Part shown: positions 1-5,778 of the stretch, piece after piece
How positions within the stretch are numbered: position 1 is the first letter of the stretch
How the letters are laid out: each line of letters opens with the position of its first letter
Assembly: GCA_964506645.1 (NCBI GenBank)
Contig: CAZDML010000126.1
Span: forward strand, 1-5,871
Reading direction: 5' to 3'
DNA: 5,871 bases
Source: CAZDML01 sp964506645
Lineage (GTDB): Bacteria; Elusimicrobiota; Elusimicrobia; 2-01-FULL-59-12
Translations under genes and position numbers: made by a program
Notes under the pieces: model-generated
Seen by the model: only the letters and a program-made list of their open reading frames with translations
Database searches by the model: none
What the model was told of the DNA's origin: nothing

Positions 1-1
1 C

Positions 2-631
2 AACTTTGGCAATGTGTCCAACCATTTCCCGCTGTCGCTTTTTTTATTAAAGAAAGGGTTTGATGTTCTGATTGTGGATTATCAGGGGTACGGCGCCTCA
101 GAAGGAACCCCGAGTCCACGCCGTACGATGGAAGATGGCATCGCGAGTGTCCGATACGCCCAAGCGCATCTACGTAATCCCAAGACCGGGGTCGTATTGT
201 TCGGTCAATCGCTGGGTGGTGCAACGGCAACACTAGTCGCCGCCCGAGAACCGCGGGTCAAAGCCGTTGTTCTGGAAGCACCGTTTTCTTCCTACCGCTC
301 GATGGCACGAGCCGTCTTAAAACGGCATGTCTGGACCTGGCCCTTGTATCCGGTTGCGCCGCTCTTTCTGGGGTCGACCTACGACCCTCTCCGAGCGATC
401 GCCCACATCAGTCCCCGGCCTGTTTTTTTGATTCATGGCGACGCGGACACTATCGTCCCGACCTGGATGAGTCAAGCGCTCTACGACAAAGCCAAGGAAC
501 CTAAACGTTTGTGGATCGTCCCAGGAGCCGACCATCTGGCATGTCGGCGCGTGGCAGGAGAGCGGTATACAGCAGAGATCGCAGATTTTTTTACGAAAGC
601 GTTGTCAGAGGTAAAGATTCAAACTCAGTAG
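2..631 (+). CDS. Alpha/beta hydrolase, serine hydrolase of the YfhR/ABHD13 type (5' end missing)
   Basis: The reading frame is open from base 2, so the gene begins before the window. The GTG at 14-16 is probably internal, because the upstream in-frame residues NFGN continue the conserved region that follows the HGN oxyanion motif in this family. Counting that GTG as residue 1, the fold's landmarks appear in order: the strand and turn VDYQGYGASEG at 21-31, the nucleophile elbow GQSLGG with Ser66, the acid in HGDADTIVP with Asp145, and the His of GADH at 174. The catalytic triad is therefore complete. Such proteins hydrolyse esters, thioesters or peptides, and the substrate cannot be read from sequence. 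A signal peptide or membrane anchor, common in relatives, would lie outside the window. The gene is convergent with the DUF4105 gene and overlaps its end by 27 bases, so the two are not in one operon. Confidence 0.9.
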   Translation, partial: NFGNVSNHFPLSLFLLKKGFDVLIVDYQGYGASEGTPSPRRTMEDGIASVRYAQAHLRNPKTGVVLFGQSLGGATATLVAAREPRVKAVVLEAPFSSYRSMARAVLKRHVWTWPLYPVAPLFLGSTYDPLRAIAHISPRPVFLIHGDADTIVPTWMSQALYDKAKEPKRLWIVPGADHLACRRVAGERYTAEIADFFTKALSEVKIQTQ

Positions 632-2629
632 CAGTTCTTTGTGCTGGTTGTTGCGCTCAAGTGTCGTTCGCCACTGTAGGCGCCGGCTAAGGTCGACCGC
701 GTGGATGAAACGCCACACCACGGCTTCCCCCACCTGCCCGGCCGGGTAGCGATTGTAACGGCCTTCCACCTGCAGCCGCCAGATCTCTGCCAGATGAATA
801 ACGGTTCCCCATGAGCCGCCGAACCCCACGCGGTACCCATCGTTGAATACATGCCCGAGCCCGCTGTCTAAATCCCCTAACACATAAAAAAGCTCCTGCT
901 TCCAGAGATGGCTATGCAACGACAGGCCACTGCCAAAACGCAAACCGTAATAGAGACTGTTTTCAGGATCCCGTGGGAGGTCGTCGGCTGTTTCCAAACC
1001 GGTGCGAATGCGCCAAGAGAGTGAATGCACCCAGGGATCCCACCCAGGCAACGACAACAGATCGACCAGTGAGGCTTGCTGCACATAGGTCGTCTGGCGT
1101 TCGCCACTTCGGCGCAGACGAATGTGAAACATGTCGAGTGTGTTTCCCGGCAGATACCCGCGCGGAGCGTCCATCAGATCGTGTAATCCACCGCGAATCG
1201 TCACTTCTTCAAAAGGGGAGTGCGGGGTAAGTCCAACCCCGCCGCTCACGCGCAAGCTGCGGTGTCCCTGGTCGGGGGACACGTCGTCGTCCCGGCGGAT
1301 TGTTAGCCCGGACCCGTAAGGCATTGTGGGCCCCGTCCCTAACTCGGGACTGTCCCTTCCCATGAGATCAAAGGAATGGGACGGATAACGGATCTCCGGG
1401 GCGACGTCTCCAGACCGGGGGAACGTCTCAGGAGGCAGCTTACTCCTCGCCAAAAGCAGTTTCTGTTCTTGTTCCTGCACTTCTGCAGACTGCTCGCGGG
1501 CAAAGCCGACGCGGTAGCGAAAATAGTCGTGCGCGGCATCGAGCACCCGCACTTGTCGGTCGACCGGCAACATCTGAAGCGCCTGCGTACTGGTCGAGTC
1601 CACCCGTTTGGCCAGGCGTGACGCCAGCACAACCTCGGAGGGCGCGAGCTGTGCGCGGTCAGCCAACATACGATGGACGTGGGAGGCACGTAACACTGCA
1701 CGGTCGACCAGCCCCGGCTCCTCGGTGACCCTCCGCAGGGTATCGGCCGGCACCACACGGACCCAAAACCCCGAAACCAAATTCAGCGAAGGCCGAGCCA
1801 CTTCCAGTACCGGCAAGAGCTGGTAGGAGCAGTTCTTATTAAAGAAATAGTACGCGATCGAGGTGTGTCCCAGCTCCCAGAGGTGCGCCACCATACGATC
1901 CGTTTCCTCCGGCGTCAGGGTCAGGCGGTATTCCCATAAATCACGCGACTCCATGTGGTTGTATTCCTGAATCTTGGCGTAGTACGGAAGGGTGGAGTAT
2001 TGGCCACGGTAAAGTCCGGCCAAGCCGTATACCGCATAGAGAATGTCACTGCGCGTAGTGACCGTCGCGGCAAAGTTGGCGCTGTAGTCCAAAAGTGGGT
2101 TGTCCTGCGACAACGACTTATTGAGCTTAAGAAAGGTATGTCCGTACATTGAGGCGGGGTTATTCATGTAGTACGACGCAAAGACGAGCGTCACCGATTG
2201 CGCATGCATCTGGCTGCGCCAGGCTTGGTAGCGCGGACAGTCCAGCGTCGGCAGTCGGGCATCGAATTGAAGTTGGTCTTTGAGCCAGGCAAAGCGTGCC
2301 GGGTAACGGCACTGCGCGGGCTCTTCTCCAGAAGGGGTGACAAAAGCCGCCAGTGTCGCATCGAGCTCTGCCTGAGGGTTGCGGCGACCCCGGGGCGACA
2401 GGAAAAACCCCGGGTCATCAATTTCACTCTGACGGTATCCCCACATATTGCGCTGGACGTGCAGAAGTTTGTGCCAGAGAGGAGATGCGGCCAGATGCTG
2501 TGTCTTTGCCCGTGTTTGGAGCTCTTGAAGGAGGGTCGTTTTTTCTTCAGCCAGTGCAGAACCAGCAAGAAGCAGAAGGGCAAAAAAGAACGCCCGCCAA
2601 GCTTCTGGCGGGCGTTTTGTACAGATCAA
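605..2629 (-). CDS. Exported DUF4105 / Lnb N-terminal periplasmic domain protein with barrel-like C-terminus
   Basis: A 674-residue protein if started at the TTG at 2629-2627. That start gives a clean signal peptide: a basic n-region (K5, R6, R12), a hydrophobic core FFFALLLLAG and an ALA cleavage site after residue 27. The open frame continues to an ATG at 2734, but that start would overlap the DUF3015 gene by 95 bases and add an Arg/Pro/Cys-rich stretch before the signal peptide. The TTG has no Shine-Dalgarno sequence and sits 10 bases after the DUF3015 stop, suggesting translational coupling. The DUF4105 signature is clear: CRYPARFAWL at about 107, Cys131, SMYGHTFLKL with His164, and FFNKNCSYQLLP with Cys267. 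Characterised Bacteroidota Lnb proteins carrying this domain are lipoprotein N-acyltransferases; His164 and Cys267 are my candidate catalytic pair by inference. From about residue 460, repeated alternating strands ending in LLLSLNLYL resemble an outer-membrane barrel. No polytopic inner-membrane helices are visible, so enzymatic activity is unproven. Confidence 0.85.
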   Translation of the reverse strand: MICTKRPPEAWRAFFFALLLLAGSALAEEKTTLLQELQTRAKTQHLAASPLWHKLLHVQRNMWGYRQSEIDDPGFFLSPRGRRNPQAELDATLAAFVTPSGEEPAQCRYPARFAWLKDQLQFDARLPTLDCPRYQAWRSQMHAQSVTLVFASYYMNNPASMYGHTFLKLNKSLSQDNPLLDYSANFAATVTTRSDILYAVYGLAGLYRGQYSTLPYYAKIQEYNHMESRDLWEYRLTLTPEETDRMVAHLWELGHTSIAYYFFNKNCSYQLLPVLEVARPSLNLVSGFWVRVVPADTLRRVTEEPGLVDRAVLRASHVHRMLADRAQLAPSEVVLASRLAKRVDSTSTQALQMLPVDRQVRVLDAAHDYFRYRVGFAREQSAEVQEQEQKLLLARSKLPPETFPRSGDVAPEIRYPSHSFDLMGRDSPELGTGPTMPYGSGLTIRRDDDVSPDQGHRSLRVSGGVGLTPHSPFEEVTIRGGLHDLMDAPRGYLPGNTLDMFHIRLRRSGERQTTYVQQASLVDLLSLPGWDPWVHSLSWRIRTGLETADDLPRDPENSLYYGLRFGSGLSLHSHLWKQELFYVLGDLDSGLGHVFNDGYRVGFGGSWGTVIHLAEIWRLQVEGRYNRYPAGQVGEAVVWRFIHAVDLSRRLQWRTTLERNNQHKELLLSLNLYL
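2581..2616 (-). terminator. Intrinsic terminator after the DUF3015 gene, inside the DUF4105 coding start
   Basis: On the minus strand, AACGCCCGCC (2616-2607) pairs perfectly with GGCGGGCGTT (2598-2589). One further A-T pair closes a 6-base loop, and the tract TTCTTTTTTG follows. This is a textbook intrinsic terminator 24 bases after the DUF3015 stop codon. It lies wholly inside codons 5 to 17 of the DUF4105 gene as started at TTG 2629, so downstream expression needs read-through. On the plus strand the same stem is followed only by TTTTG, a weaker signal. Confidence 0.85.
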
Positions 2630-2639
2630 GAAACGACGA

Positions 2640-3122
2640 TTAGCCGAGGAGTTCCGGATGATCGGCCAACTTCTGAGACAGGACGCCAAGCATCTCGGAG
2701 GACGTCGTACCTGCGGTCGGGAACAAGGAGGCATATTCCGACTGCATGTACCTCACCAGGGCCGGGCGGTTGACTTCGCTGGCGCCGAGGAGAGAGGCAA
2801 AGGTCGAAACGAATTCTCCGTCACCTTTGGCAATTTCCTGACGCAGGGTGTCGAGGTTCACTTCCGCGTAGACTTCCGTCGCACGCGCTAGTTTCACCGC
2901 GCCATCTTCCGTACAACCCGAGGTCCCGGAGGAAATACCAAAGGTTTGGCTTCCGAAGGTTCCGTTGGTGGTCGCCCCAAGAACTTGGGTGATTTTGTCA
3001 TTGTCTCTGTTCGACAGCAATAAATAACCTAATCCGCAGCCGCCCATCGGGTGATTGCCGCGCGCCATCACAAACGTCGGCATCATCAAAGCAGCTAAAC
3101 CAAGAGCCATAACCTTTTTCAT
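2640..3122 (-). CDS. DUF3015 family secreted small protein
   Basis: A 160-residue protein with an obvious Sec signal peptide: MKK, a hydrophobic core and a likely cut after FVMA at residue 20. The mature part carries the DUF3015 hallmarks: a GGCGLGYLLLS motif near the N-terminus with Cys29, a central SQTFGISSGTSGC with Cys70, and a helical C-terminal half rich in acidic and alanine residues. The two cysteines could form a disulfide in the periplasm (inference). The start is well supported by a strong Shine-Dalgarno sequence 4 bases upstream. The gene precedes the DUF4105 gene by 10 bases and the two probably share a transcript, although a strong terminator follows immediately. The biochemical function of DUF3015 is not known to me. 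The pairing and export signals suggest an envelope role. It is complete and shows no sign of damage. Confidence 0.9.
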   Translation of the reverse strand: MKKVMALGLAALMMPTFVMARGNHPMGGCGLGYLLLSNRDNDKITQVLGATTNGTFGSQTFGISSGTSGCTEDGAVKLARATEVYAEVNLDTLRQEIAKGDGEFVSTFASLLGASEVNRPALVRYMQSEYASLFPTAGTTSSEMLGVLSQKLADHPELLG

Positions 3123-3135
3123 ACATCCTCCTTCT
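3123..3135 (-). promoter_or_regulatory. Strong ribosome binding site of the DUF3015 gene
   Basis: On the minus strand AGAAGGAGGAT precedes the ATG, with 4 bases between GGAGG and the start codon. It matches the anti-Shine-Dalgarno sequence almost fully and fixes this start. The other complete genes here (dnaX, recR, DUF4105) have no comparable site, so the DUF3015 protein is probably translated at a higher rate than its neighbours (inference). Confidence 0.85.
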
Positions 3136-3213
3136 CAGTCATTAGGGGAATTTTGAACGACTCAACCACGATACATTTTTTAGAAAAAGAAGTGAAGAAA
3201 ATAAAAAGCGCTG

Positions 3214-3250
3214 ACCTCCCAGGGCAAAAAAGAATCCACCTCCCAGGGCA
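3214..3250. repeat. 13-bp direct repeat of the tRNA-Asn 3' end
   Basis: The sequence ACCTCCCAGGGCA occurs at 3214-3226 and again at 3238-3250, offset by 24 bases. The second copy includes the 3' acceptor strand of tRNA-Asn and two flanking bases; the first is a spare copy just downstream of the gene. Such a duplicate could be a remnant of an integration site or of a lost tandem tRNA, or an alternative pairing partner for the 5' acceptor strand. No integrase gene is present in the window. Confidence 0.8.
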
Positions 3251-3324
3251 GGACTCGAACCTGCAACCCTCCCGTTAACAGCGGGATGCTCCACCATTGA
3301 GCTACCTGGGAGGTGGATTCTTTT
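3228..3324. repeat. Perfect 20-bp inverted repeat enclosing tRNA-Asn
   Basis: The left arm AAAAGAATCCACCTCCCAGG (3228-3247) is the exact reverse complement of the right arm at 3305-3324. Seven pairs are the tRNA-Asn acceptor stem. The other 13 pairs lie outside the mature tRNA, in its 5' leader and 3' trailer. On the minus-strand transcript the 3' arm runs into TTCTTTTTTG, so the precursor resembles one large hairpin with an A-rich 5' foot and a U-run. It could act as a terminator for the dnaX-recR-tRNA transcript (inference). Confidence 0.9.
3240..3311 (-). tRNA. tRNA-Asn (anticodon GTT)
   Basis: Read on the minus strand, all four arms fold. The acceptor is TCCCAGG/CCTGGGA, the D arm GCTC/GAGC, the anticodon arm TCCCG-CTGTTAA-CGGGA with anticodon GTT, and the T arm GCAGG-TTCGAGT-CCTGC. 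The discriminator base is G (position 3240), as expected for tRNA-Asn. The next bases are GTG, so CCA is not encoded and must be added after transcription. The gene lies 50 bases after the recR stop codon, with no terminator and no convincing promoter between, which suggests co-transcription with dnaX-recR. The acceptor stem is extended by flanking complementary sequence (see the inverted repeat). Confidence 0.97.
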
Positions 3325-3361
3325 AAACGCCACGGTATTCTGAAGCGGATAATGATTTTAT

Positions 3362-3964
3362 CTAAAGTTCGCGTCGTCCCTCAAGGGCCCGCGTCAAGGT
3401 GAGCTCGTCCGCGTACTCGATATCGGCCCCCATCGGTAGGCCATATCCAATCCGCGACACTTTAATACCGAGCGCTTTTATCTTCTCGGCGAGATAGGTG
3501 GCGGTCGTTTCCCCCGGCAACGTCGGGTCGGTGGAAATAATGACTTCACGAATCGATTCGCTCGGAAGCCTTTTGAGCAATTCTGCGACTTTTAAATCCT
3601 GAGGACCGATGCCATCGAGAGGCGATAGAGATCCATGCAGCACATGATAGCGCCCGCGAAAGGCTTTGGTTTTCTCAAACGCATCCACGTCGGGTGGATT
3701 TTCCACCACGCAGAGAAGCTGTGTGTCTCGCGAAGCATCACTGCAGATGGAACAAGGGGATTCTTCGGTTGCGGTATAACACACAGGGCAGTAAATGACC
3801 ATCCGACGGGCTTCGTCCAAGGCGCGGGTGAGCTCCTGGACTTCATGGGCAGGCGCACGAAGCAGATGGAACGCCAAACGCTCCGCCATTTTAGGACCTA
3901 CTCCCGGCAAAAGCGCCAGACGCTGGCGCAATTTCTCAAGGGATGAAGCCAGAGCAATTGCCAT
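3362..3964 (-). CDS. recR: Recombination mediator protein RecR
   Basis: A 200-residue protein of the usual RecR length. RecR works in the cytoplasm with RecO (and RecF) to load RecA onto SSB-coated single-stranded DNA at gaps during recombinational repair. The domains are in the expected order: a helix-hairpin-helix LPGVGPKMAERLAFHLL at 19-35, a zinc finger with Cys59, Cys62, Cys71 and Cys74, and a Toprim domain from LLCVVENPPDVDAFE (83-97) through TDPTLPGETTATYLAE (145-160). The closing motif GLPMGADIEYADELTLTRAL follows at 175-194. The ATG overlaps the dnaX stop by one base (TAATG), and only a weak purine stretch precedes it, so translation probably depends on ribosomes finishing dnaX. In many bacteria ybaB/ebfC sits between dnaX and recR; here it is absent. 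Nothing looks truncated. Confidence 0.97.
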   Translation of the reverse strand: MAIALASSLEKLRQRLALLPGVGPKMAERLAFHLLRAPAHEVQELTRALDEARRMVIYCPVCYTATEESPCSICSDASRDTQLLCVVENPPDVDAFEKTKAFRGRYHVLHGSLSPLDGIGPQDLKVAELLKRLPSESIREVIISTDPTLPGETTATYLAEKIKALGIKVSRIGYGLPMGADIEYADELTLTRALEGRREL

Positions 3965-5652
3965 TACGTGTTCTCGTCACTTTCGGCCGAACGGACGCGA
4001 CCTTTAAAAGTCGTTAAAATTTTCTGGATGCGCGCGTCCTGTGAAGGATCCCCCTGTGGCACCGCCGTTGGTTGCGATGCGGCCGCAGGCACAGGCGCTT
4101 CTTCAACCACCGACGCGTCACGCGGACGAACACCGACCCCACTGCTTTCTTCCGGCGCGCTCTGAGCCTCTTGTATACAGCGAATCGACACGCGGTTTCC
4201 AGTGATTTTCTGGAGTACTTCCTGTAAAAAGGCCTGCGATCGCTGCGCGGAATCCATGGCAAATTTTTCGTTAAAGGCAACCACCCATTCACTTGCTGTG
4301 GCTGATTTTAGGCGGGCGCGCTCCATAAGAGAGGCAACACCGGGTTTTTTCCAGAGCTCTGTAATGAATTGTTTCCACTGGGTCACGGCATCCCCGCTGG
4401 GCGGGGTGCGCGGGGCTTCGGAGACAGGCGCCTTCGGTGCTATCATCCCGGCAGATCGTAAGCTAGGATCCAGCGGTTTTGACTGAACGCTACTGGGTCC
4501 CGGATGACGAATTTCCGGGGCGAAAACTTTTTGTGATGGAGAACCCGCTTCCAACGAATCGAGCCGCTGAATCAGTGCCCCCGCATCCACAAAAGGCTGG
4601 GTGAGACGCAGGCCATAGAGTTCAAGAACGAGGCGCGGGTTCTCGTTCCATCGCATTTCATCCAGGCACACACCCATCATTTTAATTACCTGGAGAAGCT
4701 GTGCGAGAGAGACGGTCTGTCCACCGAAGGACAGCGCCGCAGGGGATGTTCCTGCTGACAATTGATCCACCACGGTCTGACGGGCATACTCGCGAAAATC
4801 ACGGACGAATTGCGGCAGTTCCCACCCGTCTTCGGTCAGCCGCTTAATTTTCTGCAACACCTGGGTCGGCTCGCGTGACACGAGCGCCTGGGCAAATTCC
4901 TGGAGAAATTCTTCTGGCAAGAAGCCCAGCAGCATCTCAATCTGCGCGAGCGTGAGGGTATCCGTCGTATAGGCGAGCGCCTGATCGAGCAGGCTCAGCG
5001 CATCGCGCACCGCACCGCCAGCCGCACGGGCCAAACGCAAGACCCCGGTTTGTTCCACCTTAATTTTTTCCTGTGTGAGGATCCACTCCAAACGCGCTGC
5101 AATATCTTCCACAGAAACACGTTTAAAGCGAAACAGCTGACAGCGGGATAAGATGGTGGCTGGAATTTTTTGGTGTTCGGTGGTCGCTAGGATGAATACG
5201 GCATGCTCGGGCGGTTCTTCCAGCGTTTTCAAAAAAGCATTAAACGCATCGTGAGTGATCTGGTGCGCTTCGTCCACAATATAAACTTTGTAGCGGCTGC
5301 GGGCCGGGGCATAACGAACGTTTTCGCGCAGTTCACGGATCTCTTCAATACCGCGGTTGGAAGCAGCATCAATTTCCAAGACATCGATCATTTCCTGGCC
5401 TTGAGCAATGCGTTCGCAGGAGTCGCAGCTGTTGCAGGGAACAGCCGTTGGGCCCTTGGCGCAGTTGAGAGCTTTGGCGAGAATGCGTGCAGCGGTGGTT
5501 TTTCCTACGCCGCGCGGACCGGAAAAGAGATAGGCGTGGGCTATTTTGCCGCTTTTTAAGGCATTGGTCAGGGTCGTCGCAATGTGCGCCTGACCAATCA
5601 TGTCTTCGAAGGTTTGAGGACGGTACTTCCGGGCAAGAACGCGGTAGGCCAT
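3964..5652 (-). CDS. dnaX: DNA polymerase III subunit gamma/tau
   Basis: A 562-residue clamp-loader ATPase that, with delta and delta', opens and loads the beta clamp during replication. Seen in order: the N-terminal YRVLARKYRPQTFEDMIGQ; Walker A GPRGVGKT at 45-52; a zinc module with Cys64, Cys73, Cys76 and Cys79; the EIDAASNRGIEEIR stretch at 93-106; Walker B VYIVDEAH with Asp127 and Glu128; the sensor region LATTE near 155; and the SRC motif at 169-171, which supplies the arginine finger. The oligomerisation domain runs to about 370. A Pro/Ser/Ala-rich linker and a less conserved C-terminal region ending IQKILTTFKGRV follow, so this is the long, tau-like form. The ATG is fixed by the conserved N-terminus. 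It lies 24 bases after tRNA-Ala and has no clear Shine-Dalgarno sequence. A shorter gamma form is not obvious, since no canonical A AAA AAG slip site is present. Confidence 0.98.
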   Translation of the reverse strand: MAYRVLARKYRPQTFEDMIGQAHIATTLTNALKSGKIAHAYLFSGPRGVGKTTAARILAKALNCAKGPTAVPCNSCDSCERIAQGQEMIDVLEIDAASNRGIEEIRELRENVRYAPARSRYKVYIVDEAHQITHDAFNAFLKTLEEPPEHAVFILATTEHQKIPATILSRCQLFRFKRVSVEDIAARLEWILTQEKIKVEQTGVLRLARAAGGAVRDALSLLDQALAYTTDTLTLAQIEMLLGFLPEEFLQEFAQALVSREPTQVLQKIKRLTEDGWELPQFVRDFREYARQTVVDQLSAGTSPAALSFGGQTVSLAQLLQVIKMMGVCLDEMRWNENPRLVLELYGLRLTQPFVDAGALIQRLDSLEAGSPSQKVFAPEIRHPGPSSVQSKPLDPSLRSAGMIAPKAPVSEAPRTPPSGDAVTQWKQFITELWKKPGVASLMERARLKSATASEWVVAFNEKFAMDSAQRSQAFLQEVLQKITGNRVSIRCIQEAQSAPEESSGVGVRPRDASVVEEAPVPAAASQPTAVPQGDPSQDARIQKILTTFKGRVRSAESDENT

Positions 5653-5676
5653 AAGAGTTTTGTAGGAAGTTTAAAA

Positions 5677-5752
5677 TGGTGGAGCTGAAGGGGATCGAAC
5701 CCTCGACCTCATCATTGCGAACGATGCGCTCTCCCAACTGAGCTACAGCCCC
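5677..5752 (-). tRNA. tRNA-Ala (anticodon CGC)
   Basis: A 76-base gene on the minus strand. The acceptor GGGGCTG/CAGCTCC contains the G3-U70 wobble pair that marks alanine tRNAs, which confirms the assignment. The anticodon arm is CATCG-TTCGCAA-TGATG with anticodon CGC, reading GCG. The T loop is TTCGATC. The discriminator is A and CCA is encoded (5679-5677), unlike the other two tRNAs here. It sits directly upstream of dnaX with a 24-base gap, so dnaX mRNA is probably released by 3' processing of this tRNA (inference). Confidence 0.98.
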
Positions 5753-5763
5753 ACGAAAGCATT

Positions 5764-5772
5764 ATTATAACA
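5764..5772 (-). promoter_or_regulatory. Extended -10 promoter for tRNA-Ala (and probably dnaX-recR)
   Basis: The minus strand reads TGTTATAAT, a perfect consensus TATAAT (5769-5764) preceded by TGn. It is placed so that transcription would begin about 5 bases before tRNA-Ala. The -35 region, inside the tRNA-like repeat, has no TTGACA match, which fits a promoter relying on the extended -10. The 24-base gap before dnaX leaves little room for another promoter, so it may serve the whole leftward unit. Confidence 0.75.
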
Positions 5773-5778
5773 AAGCCT

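Noticed and set aside
1339..1758. Minus-strand open frame of 139 codons
   Set aside because: It is an alternative frame within the DUF4105 gene; the composition (Trp, Cys, Arg rich) is typical of a shadow frame.
2640..2734. Extended DUF4105 start at ATG 2734
   Set aside because: It would place 35 Arg/Pro/Cys-rich residues before a clear signal peptide and overlap DUF3015 by 95 bases. The TTG at 2629 fits better.
2198..2773. Long plus-strand open frame of 191 codons opposite the DUF4105 start and the DUF3015 end
   Set aside because: It is antisense to two well-supported genes, its protein is Arg/Cys-rich without recognisable motifs, and no ribosome binding site was seen.
3136..3213. Sigma-70 promoter for the DUF3015 gene
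   Set aside because: The AT-rich stretch holds candidates such as TTGAGT and TTCACT, but none has a convincing -10 at the right spacing, so no promoter is called.
3142..3333. Minus-strand 63-codon frame with MVEHPAVNGRVAGSSPAL
   Set aside because: It is a translation of tRNA-Asn and its flanks. Such peptides are a common false gene call over tRNAs.
5165..5170. A6 run in dnaX as a slippage site
   Set aside because: It lies at about codon 162, inside the ATPase domain, and in frame reads CAA AAA ATT, which is not a slippery heptamer. A shift there would give a non-functional product.
5369..5737. Minus-strand 122-codon frame overlapping the dnaX start
   Set aside because: It reads through tRNA-Ala and then another frame of dnaX; VEGSIPFSS is a typical tRNA-derived artefact.
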